Positions 1-11,751 of a stretch of DNA of 64,000 nucleotides are shown here, piece after piece; the first letter of the stretch is position 1; every line of letters begins with the position of its first letter. Under the pieces are notes generated by a model, which saw nothing but the letters and a program-made list of their open reading frames with translations, made no database searches and was not told the DNA's origin. Both the position numbers and the translations under genes were made by a program. The stretch is from Armigeres subalbatus (Eukaryota; Arthropoda; Insecta; Diptera; Culicidae): positions 295,769,293 through 295,833,292 of the forward strand of contig NC_085140.1 in the NCBI RefSeq assembly GCF_024139115.2, written 5' to 3'.

Positions 1-1884
1 TTGTATGATTTATGTTTCGTTTTCCTTAAATAAAATTTATGGGCAAAAAAGTCAGTTTGTCTTTGTTTGGGCGTCCGGGAAGCTGCATCCAAATGAATAT
101 TATTCTGACCTGAAAATACGCAGGAAGAAAACCGCGAGATTATAAATATGCACACACAACACGTTTTTCCTAGACAAAAAATCTCGGAAAAGACTGTCTA
201 TCCCGCAAAACGGATGGCAAGCTTTGTGCGGAATTTACCGTCTTTTTCACCTTTTTGGGATTTTCCCCGTGAACATGCAGAGTATATCCTATCAAATTGA
301 TGAAATACTTACCAATATCACGCCTCAATGAAATTGTTTTGCAGCTAAGTGGACTTTGCTTCCACATTTTTCCGACAAGAAAACTGTTGAAAACTGTGGG
401 AATTTTTGATGATTCAAAAATATTTGAATGAATTACGCATTTCATTACTTACCCTTGATTTTCAGTACAAGAAATAATTGAAAAAAGCACAAAAGTTAAA
501 CATTCTGGTTTCACCGAACCAGTTGTTTATTTTTACAAACAAAACCAATGGCAGCTACACGGGAAAATAATTCTGCGGTCTGTTGAAAATCATTGCAGAA
601 CTTTTACGTTTATCATGTTTTTATCATTGAAAGATATAATTCTTAATTGCAATTCCACACGGCAAGGAAACTAGACTAAATTTAGATGATACATAATTAT
701 TTCATAGACATATTTCATATGGTTGATATATCATTTATGATTCATTTATAGTATATTATCGTTTTCTCTCGAAATAACGGAAGATAACGTATATAAAATA
801 AACAACAAACTATGACATTAATGCATACAGTATTGTCGAAGAAACATGCTGTATAGTATTGGTTATATGAATAAATATAGTTACATTGTAAATCTATTAT
901 TACACAATTAGTAACAGTATTCCATTACGCAGGTGAATAGTAACAAGAATACTGCAGATGGTTTTTATTTATGCGGGACGGGACAAACGAGCGTGGGCGC
1001 ACTATGGGGAAAAGGGTGGCCAATAATCGGAAAATTTACTATCTCCAATTTGTCTAATTTTTATATCATATGAAAGTATATACCCTAGATAAGAGAATCG
1101 GAAAATATTGAAGCGCTGTGTTTATTCAGTCAAAATATATGGGCTGGTGAAGTGAAAAAAGCTGATAAAAATAAAAAATCATTACTTCTTTTGATTTGTA
1201 TGTTATGAAGTCAATTTTTCTACAAATATAAGGTTTTATATACCCTAAACCAAAATGATGAAAAACGAGAAGATAAGGTAATACAATTCGTGAAAAAACT
1301 AGACTAAGTTAAACTTTTGTAAGAAACTGTATTGGATTGTTAAATAAAAGCAGACGTGAATGACCGTTAGGGGTTAAAACGTCAAAAAAAAAAAGAAAAA
1401 AAAACCCTATACCATTTCAAAGCTTAAAACTTTAGCTTTCTGATAGATTGGTTTGCTTTGCACGTGAAGTTTCATATCAAAAAGTTGTAGAAGAAAAACT
1501 TTATTTATCATTATTCTTTGCTATAAAATGGTCCCGCAAACCTAATGTCCCCAACCCTAGTAGCACCTTCTACCGCGTTTACGAGAACGCTGCAATCAAA
1601 CTTTTCTTGGAAATTGTGGTTTTTTATCTCTATACCTCGTAATGATTAGAAAATGAACAACATTATTACTAGAAATATGTTTTTTTATGCTGTATTGTGC
1701 TATTTATGCTGTATTGGAAACCAACAAAAAAAATTACCGGAAATTAAAAAAAATGTTTTTTTTGAAGGGTTAACGATGGCCCTTAAAGGGTTAGAAAAGG
1801 TTCTTAAATATTCCTTCACATAATATATGTTGCATAGAAACAGTTCTCATTGAAAACATATTTTTGGCCGCCCATTTGTATGAG
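1..1884. other. AT-rich intergenic DNA, no gene seen
   Basis: Only short ORFs (up to 91 codons) occur here, with no recognisable domain and AT-biased codon content. There are homopolymer A runs near 1384-1405. I see no RNA gene, terminal inverted repeat or promoter that I could defend. Confidence 0.6.
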
Positions 1885-2095
1885 AATTCCCCATAGTAGG
1901 GCGGACTCTTTCGCCGATAAAGGAGAGAGAGCCGCAGCAACCAGGGACATTCGCCCCCTATACGATATCTCACGACGCTTAAACGGGGCGCAGACGAATG
2001 CAATGATGCCTGTGAAAGACTCGAATGGTCAACTACTGACCGACTCAACTGACCAGCGAGCACTTCGAACCGTTTTTTCAAATACACTCTCCGCA
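1885..2095 (+). pseudogene. Non-LTR retrotransposon ORF2 fragment, linker between endonuclease and reverse transcriptase
   Basis: The plus-strand frame starting at 1850 contains the stretch DIRPLYDISRRLNGAQ followed by MPVKDSNGQLLTDSTDQ. This pattern is typical of the linker just before the reverse transcriptase domain in RTE-like non-LTR retrotransposons, the class that copies its RNA into the genome at a nicked target. Only about 70 residues survive; the endonuclease and polymerase domains are absent on both sides. The same linker, more decayed, precedes the polymerase remnant at 19865-20805, so both probably derive from one family. The fragment cannot be functional. The family name is from remembered patterns, not a search. 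Confidence 0.6.
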
Positions 2096-2961
2096 TCATT
2101 CTGACTTTGACTTTATTTCTTAAATATTCTTTGTCCTGAACGACTCGCCTGATATCTCTAATTTTTTTAAATAAAATATGTGAAGCTGAGAGAGTAAATT
2201 TTATGGCTGTAGATTGAAAATCGGACCAGCATTTCAAAAGTCAGGCAAATAACTGATTAAAAAAAAACGATTTTTTTAATCACCCTGTTCGAAATTGTTG
2301 ACAGCAAAACATACAAGTCTAACAATTTTCGGAAAGGGACGATTCTACCAAATATTGAATTGCTGTAATATGTTGATTTTCAATGCATATTAATACCATA
2401 TTTGGAACAATCGTAGTCGCAGACAAAAAGTTCCACATGTCTCCATTTTTTTCTCTTTCCGATATCCAAGATGTAAGTTTGAACTATGTTCAGGCAAATT
2501 TTAAGCTGCCGCCAAGAAATTCTTTAATAAATCTTTTGAAAAATCTTAGTAACACCTCACGATCAAATGCCACAAACGAAAATTGTTTCAACTCCCAATA
2601 TCTCAGAAACTGTTACGAATTTTGATGAAAACTTCAAACGGTTGGAAATTATAGTAAAATTCACGTCTAGGAAACCACAAAACAAATTCCAAGAAATACC
2701 ACTCCCAGGGGCTTTTCCGGGCCAAAAAAAAAATAAATAAATTTGCTCGTACCATAATGTTTGGAATTTAAATGTAAAACTATTAATCGAATAAACCCGT
2801 ATTAAAATAGCGTCAGTAATACCCCACAAATCTATTGCATAACAAGTTTTTAGATCGATGGATACCTGGTTATCATGTTACGATTATCTGTTGTTGTTTT
2901 ATCGAATTTTATGAATATTTATATAGCGGCTCTGGTTTTTCGTAGCAACGAGCAATTCCCG
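2096..2961. other. AT-rich spacer, nothing recognised
   Basis: Short ORFs only. The sequence has long A and T runs and no visible terminal inverted repeats or coding signature. Confidence 0.5.
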
Positions 2962-3322
2962 CTAAAAAGGGGTGAGATTGGGCCAATTCTTCGGTTGATT
3001 TGTCTTACGTAGTTGGTAAGAGTCGTAATGTAGGCAATTATTTTTAATGAACGATTGAATTGTTGCATCGTCACCGCTGAACTTTATTTTACTTGGCCCA
3101 ATGTCACCCCCTATGAGGGGTGAGAAAGGGCCAATTTTAAACAACATATAACTTTAAAGAATTTCCCTAATTTATTATTTTTTTCCCCACACAGTGGTAA
3201 ATTTATTATTCAAGCTTGTACCAAACTAATTGAAACTTGATTCCAATGTTAACTATTAGAGCTTTGTAACATTTACTTGGAGCATACCACATTTTGGCCC
3301 AATGACACCCTCGTTGACGGTA
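2962..3322. repeat. MITE-like element with GGGGTGA / TCACCCC inverted ends
   Basis: The left end has GGGGTGAGATTGGGCC near 2969 and the right end has GGCCCAATGACACCC up to about 3315, ending in GACGGTA. An internal palindromic junction at about 3095-3131 carries the same words in both orientations. This suggests two related short inverted-repeat elements abutting or nested. The words resemble those of the element at 4550-4765. Confidence 0.5.
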
Positions 3323-3928
3323 CCTCAAAACGTTTAAGATAGGTCATACGCGAAAAAATTAGAAGAATACCATTTTATCGCTGTTTTCAAGGAAAAAACG
3401 TACAGCGCCATCTACAAAGGTTATAGAGCTTAGGTGTCTTTGGAGATAAAAATAAAAGTCATCAAAATTAAGCTTAGAATCAACATTTCTACATTTTCAC
3501 GAGAAATTCTTCAGAGATAATTTTTTTTCGTGAATCTTTATAAAAACTTCTCCGGATTTTGAATTTTGAACTCGTCTATCTCGATCAGCTACAAAGCATA
3601 TTCAGTCCTCTCCAAAAATAAGACCGAGACATTGATCTTGAGGATTTGCCAACTCCCCGTGCATTTTTATATACTGCACAAGTCATAACAGACTAAGTCT
3701 GAAAATTGATAAATAAATTGTTAATATCGATCAGTTTTACTAACATAGGGTTCAGATTCTTCATCTCAAAATCAAATAGGTCTGCTCATTATCCTTCCAT
3801 TTTTTTCCAGCAGTAAACACGCATCTTTAATGCTACAGAAATGATTCCACGAAGTTTACGATGAATGATCGTGCAATATATTAGCTTCCTTATTCTGGAA
3901 GAAAATATCTGTATGGATTTACATGCAT
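3323..3928. other. AT-rich spacer, nothing recognised
   Basis: No ORF of interest and no repeat structure that I could match elsewhere in the window. Confidence 0.45.
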
Positions 3929-4151
3929 TGATTCAGGAGGTGCTCAGGTGTTGGTTTAAAATTGTAACACCTCAACAGCACGACCTAGGTGCGTGTTGTC
4001 CATTATATTATTTTCTTGCTGCGGGAGCAGGTCTGTCGGTTCCGCTCGCGCGCAACTTAATGCGATCAACAAAAGCAATTAATTTTGGCACCGTTTTGCT
4101 AAATTTGTCTGTTACCATGCAAATGTTTATCGGATCGAGGCAACGTTAATG
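3929..4151 (+). repeat. Dispersed repeat D1, copy 1
   Basis: The copy begins GATTCAGGAGGTG and ends near GATCGAGGCAACG. It shares a long diverged alignment with 60920-61135 (same strand) and with 15128-15340 and 11430-11590 (opposite strand). The shared core includes GCTCGCGCGCAAC and AAAGCAATTA followed by TTGGCACCG. No terminal inverted repeat or coding capacity is visible, so its class is unknown. A short retroposon or an internal piece of a larger element are both possible. Confidence 0.6.
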
Positions 4152-4321
4152 CTATGATACAAGATGTCGCAAACGATTTGGGTCTAATCACTGTCTCATA
4201 AACGAAATAATATAAAAAAGCCATTCATCAAGATCGGTCCTGGCAATGTCTTCGCATCTTTTTTTTTTTACTCGACATAGCGGAGCTAAGTTCCTTTTAA
4301 AATTTTGTTTGCAATTTCATA

Positions 4322-4538
4322 GGGGAACTGCTCCTTGAATTCATACCATATACCCAAATCAATACGATCCGAAAACAAATAATTGGTGCACGAATTGTTT
4401 TATTTCTCATTTTTGGGATTTTTTTCAGCAGTGAGCACGCCGGATAACAACAAAACACGATACAAATTGCTCCTAAATTGCCTGTTTTTCGAATGTTATT
4501 GATATAGGAGCATAATATTAATAATGGAACAGATACCC
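4322..4538. mobile_element. MITE family M1, copy 1, TA target duplication
   Basis: The ends GGGGAACTG and CAGATACCC are flanked by TA on both sides (4320-4321 and 4539-4540). The internal segment CAGTGAGCACGC is shared with copies at 33345-33558 and 37814-38024. It is non-coding. A TA duplication fits mobilisation by a Tc1/mariner-type transposase supplied in trans. Confidence 0.6.
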
Positions 4539-4549
4539 TATTAAGCATA

Positions 4550-4765
4550 CCGTCGTCGGGGGTGACTGTGGGTCAAATGGGGGTGAGAATGGGTCACTGT
4601 TTCAACTATTTAGAATGCTTGTAGAATGGATTGAATGTACCTGAGGGCAAGAAGACTAAAATATAAGAGGCCTTTTTGAACGATTTTGCTCTACGACCTC
4701 CAGGCTGCAGGTGAGAGCGATGACCCATTCTCACCCCCCAGACCCATTGTCACCCCCGATGGCGG
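4550..4765. mobile_element. MITE with GGGGGTGA...TCACCCCC inverted repeats
   Basis: The left arm reads CCGTCGTCGGGGGTGACTG and the right arm GTCACCCCCGATGGCGG. The element is bounded by TA (4548-4549 and 4766-4767). Subterminal repeats of GGGTCA and its complement (TGACCCATTCTCACCCCC near 4719) also pair. It is non-coding and lies only 9 bp from the M1 copy to its left. Confidence 0.65.
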
Positions 4766-5030
4766 TATTACAAAATTTTACTACTTTCTACACTGGCAGT
4801 ATGCGCTGTTGTCTGCAAAAGCTTAGCATATCTGTTGATGAAAGGAAAAATTTATCGGATCCTTGATCTTACCTACCACCTGGTGATTGCTGATTTACTA
4901 CACTACCAATACACAATTCGTTTTTCATTCTTTTTTTTCAACGGAATCATCGATCATATACTCAAGATCCAGATGGCATGTTTGCTTTCGATTCCGGTTT
5001 TCTGAATAATTACATCACATACCTAATCGA

Positions 5031-6414
5031 TAATGTGACCAGATAAATTTTGTGTGAGCGCGGGACAAAAAAAACTTCATAGTTTAATATGTTTTAGTAA
5101 TAACGCTTAAATCAAATCTTTCAACTTTTAATTTGTTACCAATGCTCAGTTTGCTAACTTTACGATTAACGGCAACTCAACTTAGAAGTCAAAGCTTTTC
5201 TCAAACGTTGAATGTGCAGCTCAATGTAGCTGCCATGGAGTTTCGTATTGTTTTGAAGTTCAGCGGTTCTCTGTCCAATATCTGCAAGACTGTTGCAACT
5301 ATCGAATTGCAGATGAATGACTTTCAGCTGTTGATCGTCTTGTGTATAGAATTTTGTTAGAAAATATGTTTGTATGTAACGATAGAAGCAATGATAGGTA
5401 TCGAACCTGGAAAATTGTTTTCCGAATAACCTAAATAACTCTTTCTAAAATACCTATCAAAAGTAGATACTGTGATTATGAATTAATTAGATCATATTTT
5501 TCTAAAAGTCTATTCTGGTTGAAGCTTTCACCTTCAGGAATTCGGTCCAATTTTTTTCCAAACAGGTGATACTGAATAGATATCTGCTCAGAAAATCAAA
5601 ACTTCCGTCCCATTTCAGATCGCTTGCGATTCTGCAGGGAGAGCATCGTGCTTGAGTTTTGCATGCAGAATCGCATCGTTCCGCTTATTTGCCAAAATAG
5701 ATTTCACTTCAAAAGCACCAAATCCCAATAAAAGCGTATTTTATGTTACCTATAGATTTACTTTCCATTGTTTTAAGCAAAGAAAGTAAATTCGATTAAT
5801 TCGACGGAGAATAACACGCAGAAATCAAGCAATGATGCGAACCGCGAGTCGAATCATGAACGATTCTCTGAGTCGGGTAGTGTTTGACTCACGCTTTATT
5901 TAAATTTTGGAAAAGGTTTAAGAATTTGAGGTTTTCCCAACACTGCTATCGATATCCAATATCAGCACAGTAAAGGTCGTCTTCTAACTGGGGTAGATTT
6001 TCCGCAAGATTAAATGGAGTGGAATTTTTGACGTTCCGTGTCGAAATCCAAGCGATTACGCAGCAGGAAATACATGGAAGCAAAATCTGCTTACAAGATT
6101 CCCAGGATAATAAGGCTTGGGTAAAACAAACTATAGAGATAATTTAGTCTGAGTCGTAGGAGAGCATTTTAATCTTGATTTCTATGACCCAAAACGTTAG
6201 TCTCAGTCAAAAAAAAAAAAAAAATTCCGAAATCTAATAATGTCGTTTAAAATACTAAGTATTAGCTAAGAATGTGTTCTATTTTTCTGTATTTCGCGGG
6301 ACATTATCTAGAAATAAGTTGAATGCGGGACGTTTCGCGGGACGCTTTTCAGCGCGGGACAAATAGTGAAAATGCGGGACTGTCCCGCGAAACGTGGGAC
6401 GTATGGTCACATTA
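5031..6414 (+). mobile_element. Non-autonomous DNA transposon A with GCGGGAC-rich ends
   Basis: The terminal inverted repeat is TAATGTGACC at the left and GGTCACATTA at the right. It is flanked by an exact 8-bp direct repeat CTAATCGA (5023-5030 and 6415-6422). Subterminal regions are packed with GCGGGAC and its complement, especially 6295-6400. The inside has no transposase-like ORF. A related copy lies inverted at 22546-25492. The stretch 5588-5952 matches 22845-23116 of that copy but sits at a different place, so it is itself a nested insertion ending CCCAACACTG. The 8-bp duplication is typical of hAT or P-type elements. Confidence 0.7.
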
Positions 6415-6422
6415 CTAATCGA

Positions 6423-8011
6423 TGGAATGTTGAAAGCAAAGGCACAGAAAAATTGCAATTGGTCTTCATTTTGAATTTGAAGAAAAAACAATTAAGAAAA
6501 AGCGGGACGATTTTTTGTTTTCTTTACAGTTATGACTGAAACATTTGAAAGCAGGGCTCTCCAATATTTTATATCGATTGATTGTCTTTAATATCTTGGA
6601 ATGATTATCAAAATATTTCCAATAGTGAAATTTTGAGAATTTTTCATTGAAATAATATTCGATTCCATTATCAGATGAACCTGTTTTTCACCTACTTAAA
6701 ATCCTTCAACGATTGGTAGCTAGGATGGCCGATTCGAGTAAACTTTGTAGTCAATTGGTGACTCATGCTTACTTCGATTCGGATCGCCTTCCGGTGACTT
6801 TGGAGATCTCGTGCCACCAGTTAGTTAAACTAATAATTACCAAAGAGCTGATATGGATTTGTATGAAATTCATATTGACAGTTTTGATGTTACCATCTGC
6901 GATGTAGACAATGCTCTCGCATCTTTGACATATTGAATCCCGAAGCCAGGAGGCAATGCAGACCGCCAATGTGTAGATAAATTTAATTTTATCGTTATTG
7001 GCTATGAACTCCAGCTACTGATCCTTTTATATATCGAGAGGCAAAGTCAATATCGAAAAACTCGTGATCCCATTTTGAAAGTATGTTAGCGAATAAGTAT
7101 ACATGGTGGAGGCGATATGGGCGCTTTTCTCCATTTGACTGCCTGCAAAATGTATGTATATGACCTCTACTTTGTACACTTATTCGCTTTGATATACGAT
7201 CTTGTGTTTGCTGGGATGTGGCGCGATGTACAGAACGAGTTTACAAAATCGCTTCACTATTCTGAAGAATGCCAACTTAGAGGATCATATCCGAAACACT
7301 GTTTTGATTTGGCTGAAATTTTTGAAAATCCTTAAAACTATTTTGTGAAACTGATTTGAATGAAATGATATTAAATATATAAATTTCATTAATCAAATAT
7401 TAAAATACATAAAAGCTCTGAGTGACGATGGTATTATTCACATTTTTATGCTTATCAAAAAAAATCCTGGCAGATCTTTACCTTATTCGGTCGACTTATC
7501 CATCAAATATTTCCAATCAGAAAGTTGCAGATAAATGAAAAAATGCCTAGAGGCTGTCCATATACTAAGTGGACAGGTTTTGATCAGTTTTAGATACCCC
7601 CTCCTCCAGCATGGACAGTTGTTCATATAAATTTTCAAAAAAAAAAAGTGTGAACTGTGGTTATTCACCCTTCAAAACTGTCCACGTGGTATATGGACAG
7701 CCCCTAGATGTTCCAATTTAAAGTCGGACACACACACTCCTAATAATAGCCCAATTAGTTGGGTTCTTTCAATAAGTAAGCAATTGGGCAATAATATTTT
7801 GAATTGCACAATGTTTGTTTCTGTAAAAAATCTATCTCTGTCGATCACCAATTCGGTAGCAATCACTAATCAACTATTAAGAGTTGCAAATTGGATTCAG
7901 CCTTACAAATCAGAATATCCTTCAGAACAAGGTTTCTATTTTTGGTATAGAGGAAGCATTTCACAGTACTTGTCATAATTGGAAGGCGTTTTTCGCTTCC
8001 TGGAATCAGTC
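6423..8011. other. AT-rich spacer with one MITE, no gene
   Basis: Apart from the MITE at 7550-7704 the interval holds only short ORFs (at most 72 codons) without domain signatures. A run of GCGGGAC-like sequence near 6500 may be a leftover of the neighbouring transposon family. Confidence 0.45.
7550..7704. mobile_element. MITE with GAGGCTGTCCATA ends
   Basis: Left GAGGCTGTCCATA pairs with right TATGGACAGCCCC. TA dinucleotides flank both sides (7548-7549, 7705-7706). A second inner pair (AAGTGGACAG with CTGTCCACGT) makes the ends doubly palindromic. The element is 155 bp and non-coding. Confidence 0.7.
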
Positions 8012-8236
8012 TTCACGAAAACATGAACCGCGTTTAAACAAGTGCAGTTTTCCCGTGTGCAAGTTCACACTCAAACATGCATACTAGATCCAAACCGAGT
8101 TCATCATAAACCGAACCAAAATCGCACCCGGTTTGAACACGAGTGTGTGCCCAAGTTCAAACAGACGGGTTTGAACATGGAAGTTTAAACATCAGTTTAC
8201 ACACAGCATGCTGTTCATCTGTTCATATTGGTGAAG
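8012..8236. repeat. Dispersed repeat rich in GTTTGAACATG / GTGTGCAAGTTC words
   Basis: Words such as GTGTGCAAGTTC, GGTTTGAACA and their complements recur here and again at 11075-11265. Weak inverted ends (TTCACGAAAACATGAAC against GTTCATATTGGTGAA) suggest a decayed MITE. Confidence 0.35.
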
Positions 8237-8257
8237 GGGTTTCTCTTCTTCAGTAGC

Positions 8258-8348
8258 GGTGATGGCCTAGTGGTAACTCGTTTGGCGTTCACTCAGGGCA
8301 CTAGTGTTTGAATCATAGTCTATGGATTTTATTTAGGAAAGGCACATG
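8258..8348 (+). repeat. tRNA-like SINE head
   Basis: GTGATGGCCTAGTGGTAAC resembles a polymerase III A box and GTGTTTGAATCATAG a degenerate B box about 40 bases later. This is the arrangement at the 5' end of tRNA-derived SINEs. It runs directly into the inverted end of the element at 8349, so its body is cut off. It is not a functional tRNA because the arms do not pair. Confidence 0.4.
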
Positions 8349-9917
8349 CAGCGCCGTAGCGTGTGGTTGGCCAGGTTGGCCCCCGCCAAGGGCGCCAGGC
8401 CTTAGGGGGGCGCCGAAATCCAGGATTGAACTATAGGAAATGATGACAAATCTCATCAAGGTTTTTTAAGCGGTTGGATGGATACCACTAGAGGCCTGAA
8501 TAAGAGAAACGCGGATAGAAAATATTTCAATCTTCTTCAAAGAACAACACATGAAAAGGTTTATGTGGATACAATCTCACAATCCGCTATTTTATGTGTC
8601 CACACCACATAACAATAGAATCCAATAAACAATGAAATTTCATTTCATAATCTATAAATGACTTGCATATACTATTGCAAACTAATAAAAAATATATTCA
8701 ATTTTGTTTATTTAAAAATGGCATAAAATCGAATTTGACCCAACATTTTGGCTGCTTGACAGGTCTCTTGCTCGATTGGCTGCTGTTTTTTGACGGTTCG
8801 ATTGGCGGCACATACCTATCCGCGTTTCTCTTATTCAGGCCTCTAGATACCACTTGAATTTTCTCCGATTTTTTTGTCAGTTTTTGTGGTTAGGTTAATT
8901 CCTTGTTTTATTAATGCTGAGGGTCTCAATCGGCTAAAAACACATTAATAAAGAGCAAAAAAAAAGTCTCAATCGGCTAAAATTAAACCGTGTTAAAAGC
9001 CTTGGTATATTCTCAAATTTAACGGTTCAAAGTGTTTCAGATTCAAGCTTTTAACAGACGTTTCCCTCGGGGACTACATCCGCAATCAACCGTTTGACTA
9101 ATTTCCGAAAGGCCTTTTTCCGTCAATATCTGATACAGGTAACAGAACGTAGGCTCAAGGAGCATCTTCACTGACTATTTTTTTATCATTTACCTGATGA
9201 AGAAGCAGGTAAACAATTGTATAAGGGTGAAAAAACATACAAAGGCGTTCAATATTCGATGATATTTTAAATTTGATTTTGTTTCTTTTGCTTTGAACGA
9301 GGCACTTTTCTAAAAACATGCTGAATACGAGAATCTGCATCGAGGGATCTCAGTAATGATGGCAACCGATCTATTTCAAAGTTGATATTTATTGGCCAAG
9401 TCAACCAATGTCACCAAACTACCGAAAGGCCCACTCTAGGAATTGATATATCTTGATCCAAATAGGCCCGGAGTTGTCTCTTTTATATGACTTGGTCAAA
9501 TCACTATTCTTACCTTCTACCAATTCTCTCCTAATTGAATTTCATTTTAAGTCCAGTAGTTCTACTAGTTGGCTTCCTCAGTCTGAAGAAACATGACGAT
9601 GGGTTTTTACTTGTCCGACGTTGCAGCTGTTGTACAAAAAGCAAGCATGAAAGCACCCTCTCCACCACTGATCAAAGTGGTTTACAATTATTTACGATAG
9701 ACGACAGACTATACTAACCTTCAAAAAGGCTACAACTCATCGGCCGAAACGTCGGGCAATTCTTCTTGTTGTGACTACGTCCGAAAGTGATCCAATCGCT
9801 GACCAGCACACTTGAGAGCACACTCTTATCATGTCATTTGTTTTCAACATGCATGAAAGTAAGGGGCGCCCAATAACGGTTTCGCCAAGGGCGCTGGGAG
9901 TCCACGCTACGGCTCTG
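8349..9917. mobile_element. hAT-like non-autonomous element with CAG.GCCGTAGCG ends
   Basis: The left end CAGCGCCGTAGCGTG and the right end CACGCTACGGCTCTG are inverted copies with one mismatch. Subterminal GCCAAGGGCGCC and CGCCAAGGGCGC words are also shared. CAG...CTG ends are typical of hAT elements. The flanking 8-mers do not match, so a target duplication is not visible. It contains the MITE at 8489-8845. A region near 9720-9770 with GGCCGAAACGTCGGG looks like a retroelement tail and may be another insertion. No transposase ORF remains. Confidence 0.5.
8489..8845. mobile_element. MITE with TAGAGGCCTG ends and exact 8-bp duplication
   Basis: The inverted ends extend about 30 bp (TAGAGGCCTGAATAAGAG and its complement at 8828-8845). 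The flanking direct repeat GATACCAC is exact (8481-8488 and 8846-8853). It is 357 bp, AT-rich and non-coding. The 8-bp duplication points to a hAT-type transposase. It sits inside the element at 8349-9917 and so is younger than it. Confidence 0.8.
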
Positions 9918-11074
9918 GATGAATAGTTTAAGTTTTATAAATGCTACATTTCAACCCTTGTCAGGTGGTTTGCGCTTGGTCCGATATCTCAATATCACAA
10001 CAATTTGTTTATTCAACATTTTGCATACAATCTTCAGATATTATTCTTAATGTTCATAACAACTGAATATTAGGTGCATTTTCCAGGTAAGACATCCGGC
10101 AGCCTCCAATGTAATGATTATTTAAAGTGTCCTTGCGTTTATGTTCTAAACGAGATAAAATACATAAGTCTCTGTTCGTCTGTCTAAAATGTAGCCCCTA
10201 ATTATTTTATATCCGTAACATATGCAAGCATGCATTTTGTTTTGTTAGATACGATGGGATTTGCATATCGTGAATAAAATATAGATGTTGATTCCAAAAA
10301 GTTCTAAAACACATTTTTAGTGGGGGAGGGAGGTTGATAACCGAACATTCAAATTGATAGAAATTCAAATAGATAGTAGGGGGTCTGTTCATAATGTATT
10401 CTATATTGCTATGTATAAGTAATACGCCGATGACATTATACAATACAAAGAAAATTCACAAACGATGGAGCTCCATGTCAGAAATGAGCCCACAAATCTT
10501 TAAACATAAAAGTCTTATAAACTACATGGCTCTCATAAAAGTTAAAATCTCCAATTATGACAATCTAAAAAATTGCGAAACTGGAATTAAAGTCCCGTTG
10601 ATCATAAGGTCGAAAACCCTCTCTCCCTGGAATAAAGAAATCTCTATGCAACCCAGAACTTCGCTTCAGATTCTCAGTATATTTATCAAGTACCACTGCA
10701 AAGTAGAATAAATTATCCTTATATAAACATGTCAGACAAATATTATCCCTAAATTTTAGAAATATGAACTCATCAGTTTTTTGGTGGTTGCAGGAAAAGA
10801 ATTGCTTTCAGAACCTAGAAAATAAAACAAAAAGTTCCGCTCAGAGCATATTCGAACCTAAGACGTCCTGAATGAAAGGCCTGAATCAAGACCTCACCTC
10901 TATAAATGCTTCGTTATGCAAGTGTAAAAAATTTGCACAACATGTTTCAATTTTTCAATCATACCTTCATTGAAGTTTGGTTAAATTATCTTATTCAAGA
11001 TATGAATAACAAGGCTGGGAAACGTGAAGAATCAACAATAGTTTCCCTAGCAACCCGTTCATTTACCCAAGCGT
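9918..11074. other. AT-rich spacer, no gene recognised
   Basis: The longest ORF (10394-10711, 105 codons) has no recognisable domain, no splice-site context and AT-driven codons. I regard it as chance. Confidence 0.45.
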
Positions 11075-11265
11075 AGCATTCTCGTGTGCAAGCGCACATG
11101 TTTGAACCCAAGTTTAAACTCGATGTTTGAACATTGTACATTGCGCCTGGGTGTATCGGAGTTCAGGCTCGTGTTCAGATTGCTATGTGCAAGTTCGAAC
11201 ATAGCAAGCAATGTTTGATTGGGTGCACAAACTTACGTGAACATCTCACACTTGTTGCACCTTGA
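11075..11265. repeat. Second copy of the GTTTGAACATG-type repeat
   Basis: It shares GTGTGCAAG, GTTTGAAC and related words with 8012-8236. The boundaries are unclear. Confidence 0.3.
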
Positions 11266-11429
11266 AGACTGTGCAATACATTTTAAAATTATCCTTGAAA
11301 CTTGTGCAATGCTGTAGGAGTCTGCCTACGTAGTTGTCAAAACATAGCCAGGACAGATCCTAATTGATTCTCCGTCTATAAGACAGTGAGTAGACCTTAA
11401 TCATTATCTGTGGCCTCTGTTGGTATTAT

Positions 11430-11590
11430 ATAAGTGCTTCCTCGATCCAATCAACATTCGCAAAAAACAGATATATTTGTCAAAACGATGTCAAAAATTA
11501 CTGCTTTTATTATTCGCAGAACAAACAACACGAACCTAGTCCGTGCTAGTAAGGTGCTACAATTTTCAATCAACACCTCCTGAGCCACAC
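11430..11590 (-). repeat. Dispersed repeat D1, diverged copy
   Basis: Read on the minus strand it aligns with the D1 copies, ending at + strand CAACACCTCCTGAG (the complement of the D1 start). It is more diverged than 15128-15340, and the central GC-rich part is missing. Confidence 0.5.
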
Positions 11591-11751
11591 ATTTTTCGTA
11601 TTTTGTCGAAAGATGAGCTTAGTTTTCATTGTAGATGCGTACTTATTGCCGAAGACATAAAAAGTAAGCAAGACTATTTGATTTAGTGATGTGTATCCAA
11701 AATAATATTTCTATAAAAATAAATTAAATCATCATTAATATTTTTGATTTT

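Noticed and set aside
9560..9790. Penelope-like retroelement tail or hammerhead ribozyme
   Set aside because: GGCCGAAACGTCGGG and GTCTGAAGAAAC recall such tails, but the hammerhead core could not be assembled and no coding part is present.
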